From positions 1-40,304 of IMG/VR virus record IMGVR_UViG_3300046733_000374: a DNA stretch of 40,304 nt; one strand, given 5' to 3'. The notes beneath the pieces are model-generated. The model ran no database searches. It saw only the letters and a list, made by a program, of their open reading frames with translations, and was not told the origin of the DNA. The first letter of the stretch is position 1. The number at the start of each line of letters is the position of its first letter. Shown in pieces: positions 22,650 through 30,521 of this stretch. The translations under genes were made by a program, and so were the position numbers. The stretch comes from a virus.

Positions 22650-22685
22650 TATCTATGCCCGATACAGATATGTTGGGCATAGATA
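22650..22685 (+). other. Strong 11-bp hairpin in the leader of the 22707 gene
   Basis: TATCTATGCCC (22650-22660) and GGGCATAGATA (22675-22685) are perfectly complementary around a 14-base loop. No T run follows, so it is not a typical terminator. It straddles the predicted late transcription start. A protein-binding site, a leader structure or a weak terminator for the SbmA-like gene are the options. A smaller AT-rich hairpin (TATCAA, 22629-22634, with TTGATA, 22640-22645) lies just before it. Confidence 0.6.
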
Positions 22686-22706
22686 ATTTCAAAGGAGATT
22701 ACATTA

Positions 22707-23192
22707 ATGTACACAACGGAAATTGTCAAGGATAGATTTTGGATTCTGGAAGATTCTGGTGTTAAACTAGGAACTATCAGAAAGTCTGGCGAAACTTTTG
22801 AAGTAATCTTGCGTGGCGAAGGTGTTGAAGACCTAGGCATGCAGGCTCTAACAAAAAAGTATGGTCAGAAGATTTTGGAATCCAAAATATCCACTAAGAT
22901 TGAAAGTGTAGACTACGGTAAAGCATTGACAGAAGTTGAAGGTTATCCGTGTAAGCACAAAGGTTTTAATACTGGATTTAGTGAAAAACGTGGAAAGAAA
23001 TGTCCAGTATATACCAAGAGTGAAACGAGCAAAGTGTTTTACGCCGCAGGATATTATGGATTACATTTCAGTGGTATCTGGCGTAACGCTTATTGTGTTA
23101 AATTAGAAACACTAGATAACTATGAATTCGTCGGTCCTTTTAAGACTAAAACCGAACTAGAAGCAGAAGTATTAAGAGTAAGTAAAAGTTAA
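22707..23192 (+). CDS. Hypothetical protein, 161 aa
   Basis: No function recognised. Mixed beta/alpha sequence with an N-terminal strand-rich part (RFWILEDSGVKLGTIRKSG) and three Cys in the second half (YPCKHKGF, GKKCPVY, NAYCVKL) plus CKHKGFNTGF, which could hold a metal, though spacing fits no known finger. Preceded by AAAGGAG with 12 bases to the ATG, and by a late promoter box and hairpin. It overlaps the following small gene by one base (TAATG). Confidence 0.75.
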   Translation: MYTTEIVKDRFWILEDSGVKLGTIRKSGETFEVILRGEGVEDLGMQALTKKYGQKILESKISTKIESVDYGKALTEVEGYPCKHKGFNTGFSEKRGKKCPVYTKSETSKVFYAAGYYGLHFSGIWRNAYCVKLETLDNYEFVGPFKTKTELEAEVLRVSKS

Positions 23193-23380
23193 TGTATAAA
23201 AATTTGAAAGATTTTCTAGCAACAATTAAACGTTCAAATTTAAGGGGAGATACAGTTGTTAAACTCCCAATGCAATCCGCATTGGATATTGAAAATGAAT
23301 TAGCAACACTATTACTCGAATTAAAGGATATTGATATCAATGGGGAAAAGATATTTGACGGAGGAAAGTTTAAAAACTAA
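23192..23380 (+). CDS. Hypothetical protein, 62 aa
   Basis: Small charged helical protein with no recognised family. The start overlaps the preceding stop (TAATG), so it is coupled to the 22707 gene. The sequence (RGDTVVKLPMQSALDIENEL, then LLLELKDIDING) has no membrane segment or motif. The shared unit suggests a related role but nothing more can be said. Confidence 0.65.
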   Translation: MYKNLKDFLATIKRSNLRGDTVVKLPMQSALDIENELATLLLELKDIDINGEKIFDGGKFKN

Positions 23381-23403
23381 ATCAAACATATAGAGGTACC
23401 CCA

Positions 23404-24636
23404 ATGGTAAAGAATATAAAGAAATCAGCACTAATCATTTTAGTGGCAGTTATAGTATCCACCATCACATCAGCATATTACCGTGATATACAAGAAAAAA
23501 TACATGACGGTATTGCATGGACATATAAGAAAAATGAAACAGTAGGAAGTTTCTTATATGAAGCAAACAGATATGTATTTAATGGCCGAGCATTCGACGG
23601 CGAAAGAAAGATTAAAGACACAATCCATACTGGATTCAGAAGTGTAGTGATGATTAGAAACGTCCCTACTGAAGATAATCCAGCCGCATCATCTGGTGCA
23701 GGCCAAGGGACTGGGTTCTTTTTTAAAGTAGATGATACACATGGTTACATCATCACAAACACACATGTGGTAGACCAAGCATACCATATGCCATTAAATT
23801 TTAAACTAAAAGTAAACACTGCGATTGATTATTGGCCATATGATGCTGAGGTAATCGGTATCGATGAAGTGGCAGATATTGCTGTTATCCGTATTGCAAA
23901 GAAAGATATGGAAGAATGGAAAGCAGTTGAATTCGAAGATGCTGACAATATTGGAGAAGGTGAACCAGTAGTTGTTATTGGTCATGGTCTAAGTTTGAAC
24001 TACTCAGCAACAGAAGGCATCATTAACTATAACAACCGATACGGAATGTATCCATTGAGACTAGGTGTTCAAATTGATGCAGTTGTGAATCAAGGAAACA
24101 GTGGTGGACCTATCTTCAATACAGACTTAAAAGTTGTAGGTGTTGTAGATAGTATATTGTCGCCTGGAAGACAAATGCCAGGTTGGGATGGTGTTGGTAT
24201 GGGCGTTGCAATAACACAAGTTAACCGTACTGTTGATTATATTCTTAGTGATGAATATAAAGATAAAAAATATGTACCTTATTCATCATTCCCTATGTCA
24301 TTTATGGCACTAACATACGAAGAAGCAATGTTGATATATGAGGATGTAGAACCTAAAGATAGACACATGGTTCGTATTGTTAATAACGAAGATACAAAAG
24401 ATTTCCCAGCAAATGTGGCAGGCCTACAAGATGGAGATATAATACTAGAATTAAATGGTGAAGATTTAAGGTCAGGATTTAAAATAATTAAAGATATAAT
24501 CCTATCTCACCCAGGTGATGAATGGACTATTAAAGTTAATAGAGACGGTGAAGAACTAGAAGTATCATTCATTATAGAAGAAATGCCAAGAGAAGATGTC
24601 TTAAAACTAGTAAAAAGACCAAGAACAGGACGATAA
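23404..24636 (+). CDS. Membrane-anchored trypsin-like (DegP/HtrA-type) protease with PDZ domain
   Basis: 410 residues. An N-terminal membrane segment (about 9-25) suggests a signal anchor that places the protease on the periplasmic side. The catalytic triad is H121 (TNTHVVD), D158 (ADIAVI) and S233 (GNSGGPIF), all in the standard order, and a PDZ-like domain follows (about 325-395, GLQDGDIILELNGEDLRSG). HtrA-type enzymes degrade or process unfolded or exposed proteins. In a phage it may process structural proteins, help lysis, or act on envelope proteins; these are inferences. GAGG lies upstream of the start, and no promoter box is visible in the 23-base gap after the previous gene. Confidence 0.9.
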   Translation: MVKNIKKSALIILVAVIVSTITSAYYRDIQEKIHDGIAWTYKKNETVGSFLYEANRYVFNGRAFDGERKIKDTIHTGFRSVVMIRNVPTEDNPAASSGAGQGTGFFFKVDDTHGYIITNTHVVDQAYHMPLNFKLKVNTAIDYWPYDAEVIGIDEVADIAVIRIAKKDMEEWKAVEFEDADNIGEGEPVVVIGHGLSLNYSATEGIINYNNRYGMYPLRLGVQIDAVVNQGNSGGPIFNTDLKVVGVVDSILSPGRQMPGWDGVGMGVAITQVNRTVDYILSDEYKDKKYVPYSSFPMSFMALTYEEAMLIYEDVEPKDRHMVRIVNNEDTKDFPANVAGLQDGDIILELNGEDLRSGFKIIKDIILSHPGDEWTIKVNRDGEELEVSFIIEEMPREDVLKLVKRPRTGR

Positions 24637-24683
24637 AAACCTCATAGATTTTGATATTAATTAAGTAAAACAACTAGATTTAT

Positions 24684-24691
24684 GATAAATA
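24684..24691 (+). promoter_or_regulatory. T4-type late promoter box GATAAATA inside an imperfect palindrome
   Basis: GATAAATA lies within ACTAG-ATTTA-TGA-TAAAT-A-CTAGT (24673-24696), a bulged inverted repeat. The palindrome could be an operator over the late promoter. The gene at 24727 starts 36 bases after the box. Confidence 0.5.
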
Positions 24692-24726
24692 CTAGTAGTA
24701 ATTTAGACTATTTAAGGAACTAAAAT

Positions 24727-25017
24727 ATGGCAAGACCAAAACCAACGATTATCTTAGAACATACAGATAATCAGACATATCGCAGTGAACAAGTTTTAAA
24801 GGCTACGGCGGTATATGCAGTATTCTACAAAGGTGTCGCTATTAACTTACGTAGTCTTAACTCGTTAGTTAACTTTCCAGGACCTAAGTATAAGAAAGTA
24901 TCGTTCTCTAATCCAGGACATGCTATCAACTTAGCCCAGAGATTAAATAAATTATTTAGATGTGATGATTTTGAGGTGTATATTCTGACAAAAGGTGAAA
25001 AGTTAGAATTAGAGTAA
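24727..25017 (+). CDS. Conserved-type phage protein, 96 aa, function unknown
   Basis: No function recognised. The sequence (MARPKPTIILEH, then NFPGPKYKKVSFSNPGHA) resembles small proteins I remember from marine T4-like phages, without known role. It is basic, with a mixed strand/helix pattern. It has a late promoter upstream and AAGGAA as ribosome site. The next gene begins two bases after its stop with a TTG start, which suggests coupled translation. Confidence 0.75.
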   Translation: MARPKPTIILEHTDNQTYRSEQVLKATAVYAVFYKGVAINLRSLNSLVNFPGPKYKKVSFSNPGHAINLAQRLNKLFRCDDFEVYILTKGEKLELE

Positions 25018-25019
25018 AG

Positions 25020-25376
25020 TTGAATAAGAAAGAACTCATACAGTATCTTAACGATAACACGACAGGTAAAGTTGCAGGTCGTAAGATTATTAAAGTTAAT
25101 GATATCTTTATTAGTGGCACTGGAAATACCAGTAACTATCGACTTACTGCATTCGGAAAAGACATTATAAAGAAACATTTCGATGCCTATACAATCACTC
25201 TAACATCGGAAACAAAGACAGAGACCGGTAACCAAATATTAACATTGGACCGGTATCTGCATTCTCCATACTACATTCATAAAGGCAAACTCATTTTGTT
25301 TGAGACTACAGTTGCGGCTGAATTGTCACTATTAGATGGTGATTTTGATTTATGGGTATCAAATAAAAAAACTTGA
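25020..25376 (+). CDS. Hypothetical protein, 118 aa, TTG start
   Basis: No family recognised. The only plausible start is TTG at 25020, two bases after the preceding stop, so initiation probably depends on coupling; there is no clear Shine-Dalgarno and no ATG until far inside. The protein is basic, beta-rich and has no cysteine. Its TGA stop lies in the TTGACA box of the next promoter (25373). Confidence 0.65.
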   Translation: MNKKELIQYLNDNTTGKVAGRKIIKVNDIFISGTGNTSNYRLTAFGKDIIKKHFDAYTITLTSETKTETGNQILTLDRYLHSPYYIHKGKLILFETTVAAELSLLDGDFDLWVSNKKT

Positions 25377-25401
25377 CAATCTAAGCGAATCATACTATAG
25401 T
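25373..25401 (+). promoter_or_regulatory. Sigma70-like promoter, AAAACTTGACA family
   Basis: TTGACA (25373-25378), 17-base spacer, TATAGT (25396-25401), preceded by an A tract. The upstream gene's TGA stop is inside the -35 box. Drives the 47-residue gene at 25431. Confidence 0.8.
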
Positions 25402-25430
25402 AATTAAGTAATCACAGAGAGGACTACTTA

Positions 25431-25574
25431 ATGTACACTGTTGAATATGGCTACTACAACTATCCTAAAAAGACAAAAGAATTCAAAACGTATGAAAGTG
25501 CGAAGAAATTCTTCTATTACATTATGAAACAAAATGGTGTAAAGAAAACTGAATTAATAGTTGGAGAACAATAA
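25431..25574 (+). CDS. Small hypothetical protein, 47 aa
   Basis: ATG at 25431 to TAA at 25572-25574 gives 47 residues, beginning MYTVEYGYYNYP and ending VGEQ, rich in Tyr, Lys and Phe. No family recognised. Support comes from a promoter 30 bases upstream, a GAGAGGA ribosome site, codon-like composition and a one-base TAATG overlap with the next gene. The many aromatic and basic residues suggest a small nucleic-acid- or protein-binding factor, but that is guesswork. Confidence 0.65.
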   Translation: MYTVEYGYYNYPKKTKEFKTYESAKKFFYYIMKQNGVKKTELIVGEQ

Positions 25575-25870
25575 TGTCATACGCACCCATTCATACTTAC
25601 TATGCTCCTCATGGAGACGGTTCTATACTCGGTAGTTTTGTTGAAGATGAACAACGATATCTATTCGAATATTCTGTAAACAATGATAACATGTTTCCTG
25701 AGTATCCCCATAAGATATGGGTACAGGAAGAAAGTAATGTCGTTAACGGAAATGCTTATCGTTACGGACGTGTAATGCGGACCCGTTGTAAGATTTTAGT
25801 TGATGAAGGTGTCGAAGAAACATGGCATTTTAAACAAAATTCTAATCACATTTATTCGTCAAAAACTTGA
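25574..25870 (+). CDS. Hypothetical protein, 98 aa
   Basis: No family recognised. Tyr- and His-rich N-terminus (YAPIHTYYAPHGDG) and an otherwise soluble mixed sequence. Coupled to the small gene before it (TAATG). Its TGA stop (25868-25870) is part of the TTGACA of the next promoter. Early-type promoter control suggests a host-takeover or regulatory protein, as inference. Confidence 0.7.
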   Translation: MSYAPIHTYYAPHGDGSILGSFVEDEQRYLFEYSVNNDNMFPEYPHKIWVQEESNVVNGNAYRYGRVMRTRCKILVDEGVEETWHFKQNSNHIYSSKT

Positions 25871-25894
25871 CAGAATCACGAATCGTGCTATAAT
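25867..25894 (+). promoter_or_regulatory. Sigma70-like promoter with palindromic spacer
   Basis: TTGACA (25867-25872), 16-base spacer, TATAAT (25889-25894). The spacer contains CACGA-A-TCGTG, an 11-base palindrome that could bind a regulator. Drives the gene at 25927. Confidence 0.8.
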
Positions 25895-25926
25895 AATAGT
25901 ATATTCAATAAAGAGAGGGAAACAAT

Positions 25927-26169
25927 ATGACTTACAAGTTCGAAAATACAGCAGAAGTTGGTGATGTAATTCGCGGCTATGATTTCAGAGGCCACGACAG
26001 TTACATTGAAGGTGAAGTAATTGAAAAAGGTATGGTAAACGGTTACTATGCTTACTCAATCGACATCGTAAAAGACACTGCTGGTGAAGGTGGGCGTGTT
26101 GGTGATGTTGGGTATGTCCCATTCGAAAGCACATTTGACTTTGATGGTCGAGTTGAAAAAGTTTCTTAA
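25927..26169 (+). CDS. Hypothetical protein, 80 aa
   Basis: Small acidic beta-rich protein (VGDVIRGYDFRGHDSYIEGEV) with a KOW/SH3-barrel-like feel but no recognised family. It is a single-gene unit with its own promoter and GAGAGGGA ribosome site. Between two near-identical promoters (25867 and 26174). Function unknown. Confidence 0.7.
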   Translation: MTYKFENTAEVGDVIRGYDFRGHDSYIEGEVIEKGMVNGYYAYSIDIVKDTAGEGGRVGDVGYVPFESTFDFDGRVEKVS

Positions 26170-26173
26170 AAAC

Positions 26174-26201
26174 TTGACAGAATCAATAAACGTGCTATAC
26201 T
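26174..26201 (+). promoter_or_regulatory. Sigma70-like promoter for the MoxR-type ATPase
   Basis: TTGACA (26174-26179), 16-base spacer, TATACT (26196-26201). Its -35 side AAAAACTTGACAGAAT is identical to that at 25861-25876. Start codon of the ATPase follows 33 bases after the -10. Confidence 0.8.
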
Positions 26202-26234
26202 ATATAAGTATTCAAAACAAAGAGGAAATATAAT

Positions 26235-27365
26235 ATGTCTGTGAAAGTATCAAGCAATGATTTAGATGTACGTGTTGTTCGTCCGAGTGACATTCGTGCA
26301 GAACTTAACTATGCGTTCAATCGTCAACGTCCTGTCTTCATTTGGGGTCCCCCAGGTGTAGGTAAGTCTGAGATTGTTGATAGCATTACCCAAGAGCGTT
26401 CAGGTTATATGATTGACCTGCGACTTGCTCTTATGGAACCTACTGATTTACGAGGTATCCCATACTTCAATCAGGAAACAGGTCGCATGGAGTGGGCAAC
26501 TCCTTCTGATTTACCTAGTCAGGAACTTGCTGACCAATACGAAAATATTGTATTGTTCTTGGATGAAATGAACCAAGCACCGCAGTCTGTACAGGCAGCC
26601 GCTTATCAACTTATTTTGAACCGTCGTCTAGGTAACTATGTTCTACCTGATAACGTTCTGATTGTTGCCGCTGGTAACCGTGAAAGTGACCGTGGAGTTG
26701 CGTATCGTATGCCTAGCCCACTTGCTAACCGTTTCGTTCATTTAGAAATGGGTGTTGACTTCAATGACTGGTTAAACTGGGCACTTGAAAATCAAATCGA
26801 GGCTGACGTTGTTGGTTACTTGCAAAGTAACAAAATGGACTTGTTCAATTTTGACCCACGTACTGCAAGTCGTTCATTTGCTACTCCACGTAGTTGGACA
26901 TTTACTTCACAAATGCTTCCGCAGGAAGGTGAGCAGATTTCAGATAGTCGTTTGCATGACCTGATTGCTGGTACAGTAGGTGATGGTATTGCTACTAAGT
27001 TCATGGCTCACCGTTCAATGACTAGCAAGATGCCTAATCCAACAGATATCTTATCAGGTAAAGTTAAAAAGTTGGATGCTGGTTCACGTGAAATCTCTGC
27101 AATGTTTTCTTTGACTGCTTCACTATGTTATGAGTTGAAAGATTTTGTTGACCGTAATGGTAAAGAGAAAATGGACGAGTTGTATAAGATGGCAGATAAC
27201 TTCTTTCGTTTTATGATGGACAACTTTGAAACTGAAATGACTGTTCTTGGAGGACGTACTGCTTTGAAAGTATACAAACTCCCACTAGAACCTCGCAAAG
27301 TTCCTTGCATTGAAGAATTCTTCAAAAAGTATGGTAAACTTATCATCGAGGCACATAGCGCCTAA
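26235..27365 (+). CDS. MoxR-type AAA+ ATPase
   Basis: 376 residues. Walker A GPPGVGKSE (K44), Walker B IVLFLDEMN (about 105-113) and a sensor-like VAAGNRE motif are visible, with GVAYRMPSPLANRF in the region of sensor 1 and arginine finger. MoxR ATPases act as chaperones that remodel partner proteins with VWA domains. The VWA/metallopeptidase-like protein at 35875 is the obvious partner, but it is 8.5 kb away, with a biosynthetic operon and two other genes between. It is driven by its own promoter and followed by a terminator. The ATPase plus VWA pair may act on virion or host proteins (inference). Confidence 0.92.
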   Translation: MSVKVSSNDLDVRVVRPSDIRAELNYAFNRQRPVFIWGPPGVGKSEIVDSITQERSGYMIDLRLALMEPTDLRGIPYFNQETGRMEWATPSDLPSQELADQYENIVLFLDEMNQAPQSVQAAAYQLILNRRLGNYVLPDNVLIVAAGNRESDRGVAYRMPSPLANRFVHLEMGVDFNDWLNWALENQIEADVVGYLQSNKMDLFNFDPRTASRSFATPRSWTFTSQMLPQEGEQISDSRLHDLIAGTVGDGIATKFMAHRSMTSKMPNPTDILSGKVKKLDAGSREISAMFSLTASLCYELKDFVDRNGKEKMDELYKMADNFFRFMMDNFETEMTVLGGRTALKVYKLPLEPRKVPCIEEFFKKYGKLIIEAHSA

Positions 27366-27399
27366 GTCCTCACAGACATAACTTAGACGCTATTTTAAC

Positions 27400-27429
27400 G
27401 GGGAAGTCGCTTGACTTCTCCGTTTTTTT
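27400..27429 (+). terminator. Intrinsic terminator that contains the next promoter
   Basis: GGGGAAGTC (27400-27408), loop GCTT, GACTTCTCC (27413-27421), one G-U pair in nine, then seven T (27423-27429). It ends the MoxR unit. The -35 box of the biosynthetic operon (27411) lies in the loop and 3' arm. Confidence 0.9.
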
Positions 27430-27439
27430 GTAGTATAAT
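27411..27439 (+). promoter_or_regulatory. Promoter of the biosynthetic operon
   Basis: TTGACT (27411-27416), 17-base spacer that contains the terminator T run, TATAAT (27434-27439). The predicted start is 27446-27447, the ATG of the AMP-ligase, so the operon message may be leaderless. No other promoter is visible until 34742, so all seven genes probably depend on it. Confidence 0.8.
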
Positions 27440-27446
27440 AAATGTA

Positions 27447-28820
27447 ATGATATATAATGCAATAAAGAAACAAGCCATACATCATGGTAGTAAAATCGCC
27501 CTTATCTGTAAAGATAAGCAATACACCTATTCGGAACTTGTCGATAGTGTAGAAAAACTTGCGGCTGTTCTAGCCACTGCAATTAGTCCAGGTGAACGTA
27601 TTCTGTTTGCCAGCGAAAAAGAATATCATTATGTGAGAATGGTATTAGCATGTGATATCTTAGGCGTTACCTTTATGCCAACATTTCCAAACTTACCAAG
27701 TGAGGCTTTGGATAAGATAATCAAAGCAAGTAATCCTGACCATATCATTCTGAGCGAAGAAGATGCAGAAAACTTAAAACCACATTATAAAGGACTTGCA
27801 TATGTAACTAATCCAGACCATATCTATACAGTGTTGTTTACTAGTGGTACAACAGGAGAACCTAAAGCAGTCGCACATACTAGTGCTGGATGTTTATTGG
27901 CATGTTTGAACAACATCGTTATCTACAATATGGTGCCAGATGATGTTATACTTGCTCAACTCCCACCATCAACAGTGGGAGGTCTTTATCTATATCCGTT
28001 ACCCGGTCTTATCAAAGGCTGTACAGTTATAATGGAGCAATTCAATCCAAGACGCTTTCGCCAACTTTGTGACGAATATAAACCTACAGTTGGTATCATC
28101 GTACCAGCAATGATACTAGCAATGCAAAAGTTACGTAGTTGGAAAGATATAGACATGTCACACTGGAGAGAGTTGAGTGTTGGTAGTACCATTATCCCAG
28201 AGGAGATGTTAGACATTTTATTTGCAAAGGGTGTTCCTGTTATTAGAGATTTATACGGATGTACAGAGACACATGTCCCACCGTTGACATTCTTAATTAA
28301 ACCTGAAACTGAACACAAGTTACAATTAGAAGTTAACAATCAATATGAGTACAAACTAGACAAGCACAATCAGTTATGGCTCAAGGGTCATTCTCTTATG
28401 TCAAAATATCTGAATATAGATGCAGAGTTTGACAAAGAAGGATACTGGTGTACTGGTGATGTATTTGAAGTAAAACATAACAAACTATTCTACAAATCAC
28501 GTAAGAAAGATTTAATTAAAGTAAACAGTTTCAATGTGTCGCCTATAGGTATTGAGAATACTATACTCGTTATTGACGGTGTAGATGAAGTCTGCGTCAT
28601 TGATGAAGACCGAGGACTTGGAGAAAAGAATATTATCGCCATAGTTAGTACTCAAGACCCAAAGATAAATAAGTCATGTATAATGGAAGTTATCAAAGAC
28701 AAACTTATGTACTATGAACTTCCTAAAGATATTATCATAATCGATAAGTCTTTGCCCAGGAATCAAATGGGTAAAGTACAACGACACGTTGTTAAACAAG
28801 AGTATGGCAAGGAAATATAA
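27447..28820 (+). CDS. AMP-forming acyl (ANL family) ligase
   Basis: 457 residues from the ATG at 27447. Activates a carboxylic acid as acyl-adenylate and passes it to CoA or a carrier thiol. Core motifs: TSGTTGEPK (132-140, P-loop A3), YGCTET (A5), YWCTGD (A7), RKKDLIKVNSFNVSP hinge (A8) and PRNQMGKVQR with K443 (A10 catalytic Lys). All are intact and in order, so the enzyme looks functional. The substrate (fatty acid, aryl acid or amino acid) cannot be read. The start has no Shine-Dalgarno and lies at the predicted transcription start. The halogenase ATG follows immediately after the stop. First gene of the seven-gene operon; its product is the likely entry point of the pathway. Confidence 0.93.
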   Translation: MIYNAIKKQAIHHGSKIALICKDKQYTYSELVDSVEKLAAVLATAISPGERILFASEKEYHYVRMVLACDILGVTFMPTFPNLPSEALDKIIKASNPDHIILSEEDAENLKPHYKGLAYVTNPDHIYTVLFTSGTTGEPKAVAHTSAGCLLACLNNIVIYNMVPDDVILAQLPPSTVGGLYLYPLPGLIKGCTVIMEQFNPRRFRQLCDEYKPTVGIIVPAMILAMQKLRSWKDIDMSHWRELSVGSTIIPEEMLDILFAKGVPVIRDLYGCTETHVPPLTFLIKPETEHKLQLEVNNQYEYKLDKHNQLWLKGHSLMSKYLNIDAEFDKEGYWCTGDVFEVKHNKLFYKSRKKDLIKVNSFNVSPIGIENTILVIDGVDEVCVIDEDRGLGEKNIIAIVSTQDPKINKSCIMEVIKDKLMYYELPKDIIIIDKSLPRNQMGKVQRHVVKQEYGKEI

Positions 28821-30521
28821 ATGAAATCTAAAGTCAATAAAGTTATAGTTGTTGGTGGCGGAGCCGCTGGATGGTTCGCCGCATCATGGTTAAAGATTAA
28901 AAATCCAGAAATGGAAATCAAGTTAATTGAAAGTGCAGAGGTGCCAGCAATTGGTATAGGCGAGAGTACAATACCACAGTTGGGACAGTTAATGCATGAA
29001 ATGGGATTAGAAGAAAGAGATTGGCTAAGCCATTGTCATGGTCTATATAAACTTGGTAATAAGTTTGTAGGCTGGAATAAAGAAGGAAAGCGTGACCATG
29101 TTTCTAATCATTACTGGTCGTCTAAGTTTGATGAACAATACTATTCATTCTCATTTGCATTACCTGAGAAATTTATTGCATCAAGTTTTTACAATCAATT
29201 GAAACCAGAAGACTTCTTTCATAATTCAAAAGGAGACTTAGGAGTTGATGATAAATGGAATGACTATTGGTTACAACTGTTACGTGATGGTCGCAGAAAT
29301 GAATGGGAAATGGCAGAAGATACAATGGAAGCCACATACCTTATGGATTTGAACAAGTCTGCATTTGATTGGAATGATTACAAAATGGTGGGAGAATGGC
29401 AGGGTGTCACATATCATGTTGATGCTGAACGTTTTCCAGGCATTATTAAAGATAAAGTAGCATTGCCAAATGGTGTCATTCATATTACTGGTCATGTTGC
29501 AAATATTAATAAAGACGAAGATGGGTATATTACATCGCTTGACCTGAAAGACGGTACTACACACGAAGCAGATTTATTTTTAGATTGTAGCGGATTCCAT
29601 AGAGTACTTTATAATGAAATGGATGTAGATTGGGTTCCTTATGAAGAAATAACTACAAGTGATGTTATTGTTGCGCCAGTAAAGTACAAAAACCTCGAAA
29701 CGGATTTCAGACCTTATACTCAGAGTTATGCTATGGATGAAGGCTGGGCATTTGTAATACCATTGTACAATCGTATGGGTTCAGGTTATGTATTTGACTC
29801 TACAGAGATTACTCCAGAAGAAGCAAAAGAAAAGTTTAAGAAGTATTGGGAAGGGTACGAATTTATCAGAGAACCAAGACATATTTCATGGGACTCAGGA
29901 AAGTTCGACCATCAATGGGATAAGAACTGTGTTGCTATAGGTATGACTGGTGCAATGGTTGAGCCGATGGAAGCCAACGTATTGTATGTTGCACAGGCAG
30001 GTTTTCAATTAGTTGACAGAATTATACAACGTGCCAAAGACAATGATGAAGTGATTACACGTTCACAAGTAGTTGCATATAATCGTAATATGAATAGATT
30101 AGAAGATGGTGTTTGTGATTTCATTGAGTATCATTACACCCTGACTGATAGAGAAGACACTCCTTTCTGGGCTAAGAAGAAAGCAAAAGGTATTGCTGAA
30201 AATCATAAAGAAAAATGTTGGCAAGAATACCGTAGACCAGTGAACTATGTAGGTAACGGCGTTTACCCAGATTTTATGTGGGCTATGTTAGCCACTTGTA
30301 TGGGTAAATTTGATGATAGTGTAGAACTAAAGACAAAGCCTGAACTGTTAGAGAAAGCAAATGATATGTTTGATTACTTACGTAAATCAAGCAAGAGGAA
30401 CGCCATATACGCTCCTACGGCGTATGAATGGCACAAGAAGATGCTTTACAATGATAAAACCCATGAAGAAGTGCTTGAAGAAAGTGAAAAGGCAAGGCAA
30501 GAGAGGCTAAATCGAAAATGA
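28821..30521 (+). CDS. Flavin-dependent halogenase (tryptophan-halogenase family)
   Basis: 566 residues, normal for the family (about 510-560). The flavin GxGxxG is GGGAAGW at 12-18. K77 in HGLYKLGNKFVGW aligns with the catalytic Lys79 of PrnA/RebH that directs hypohalous acid, and E384 in VEPMEAN aligns with the catalytic Glu (Glu346 in PrnA). The signature GWxWxIP appears as GWAFVIP (309-314 region), with F311 in place of the second Trp, a change that may alter the substrate channel. Reduced FAD from a host or phage reductase would be needed; none is seen here. A flavin-dependent halogenase that prefers iodide has been described from a marine cyanophage. Flanked by the ANL ligase and a desaturase with 4-base overlaps, so a lipid or acyl substrate is possible (inference). 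Confidence 0.93.
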   Translation: MKSKVNKVIVVGGGAAGWFAASWLKIKNPEMEIKLIESAEVPAIGIGESTIPQLGQLMHEMGLEERDWLSHCHGLYKLGNKFVGWNKEGKRDHVSNHYWSSKFDEQYYSFSFALPEKFIASSFYNQLKPEDFFHNSKGDLGVDDKWNDYWLQLLRDGRRNEWEMAEDTMEATYLMDLNKSAFDWNDYKMVGEWQGVTYHVDAERFPGIIKDKVALPNGVIHITGHVANINKDEDGYITSLDLKDGTTHEADLFLDCSGFHRVLYNEMDVDWVPYEEITTSDVIVAPVKYKNLETDFRPYTQSYAMDEGWAFVIPLYNRMGSGYVFDSTEITPEEAKEKFKKYWEGYEFIREPRHISWDSGKFDHQWDKNCVAIGMTGAMVEPMEANVLYVAQAGFQLVDRIIQRAKDNDEVITRSQVVAYNRNMNRLEDGVCDFIEYHYTLTDREDTPFWAKKKAKGIAENHKEKCWQEYRRPVNYVGNGVYPDFMWAMLATCMGKFDDSVELKTKPELLEKANDMFDYLRKSSKRNAIYAPTAYEWHKKMLYNDKTHEEVLEESEKARQERLNRK

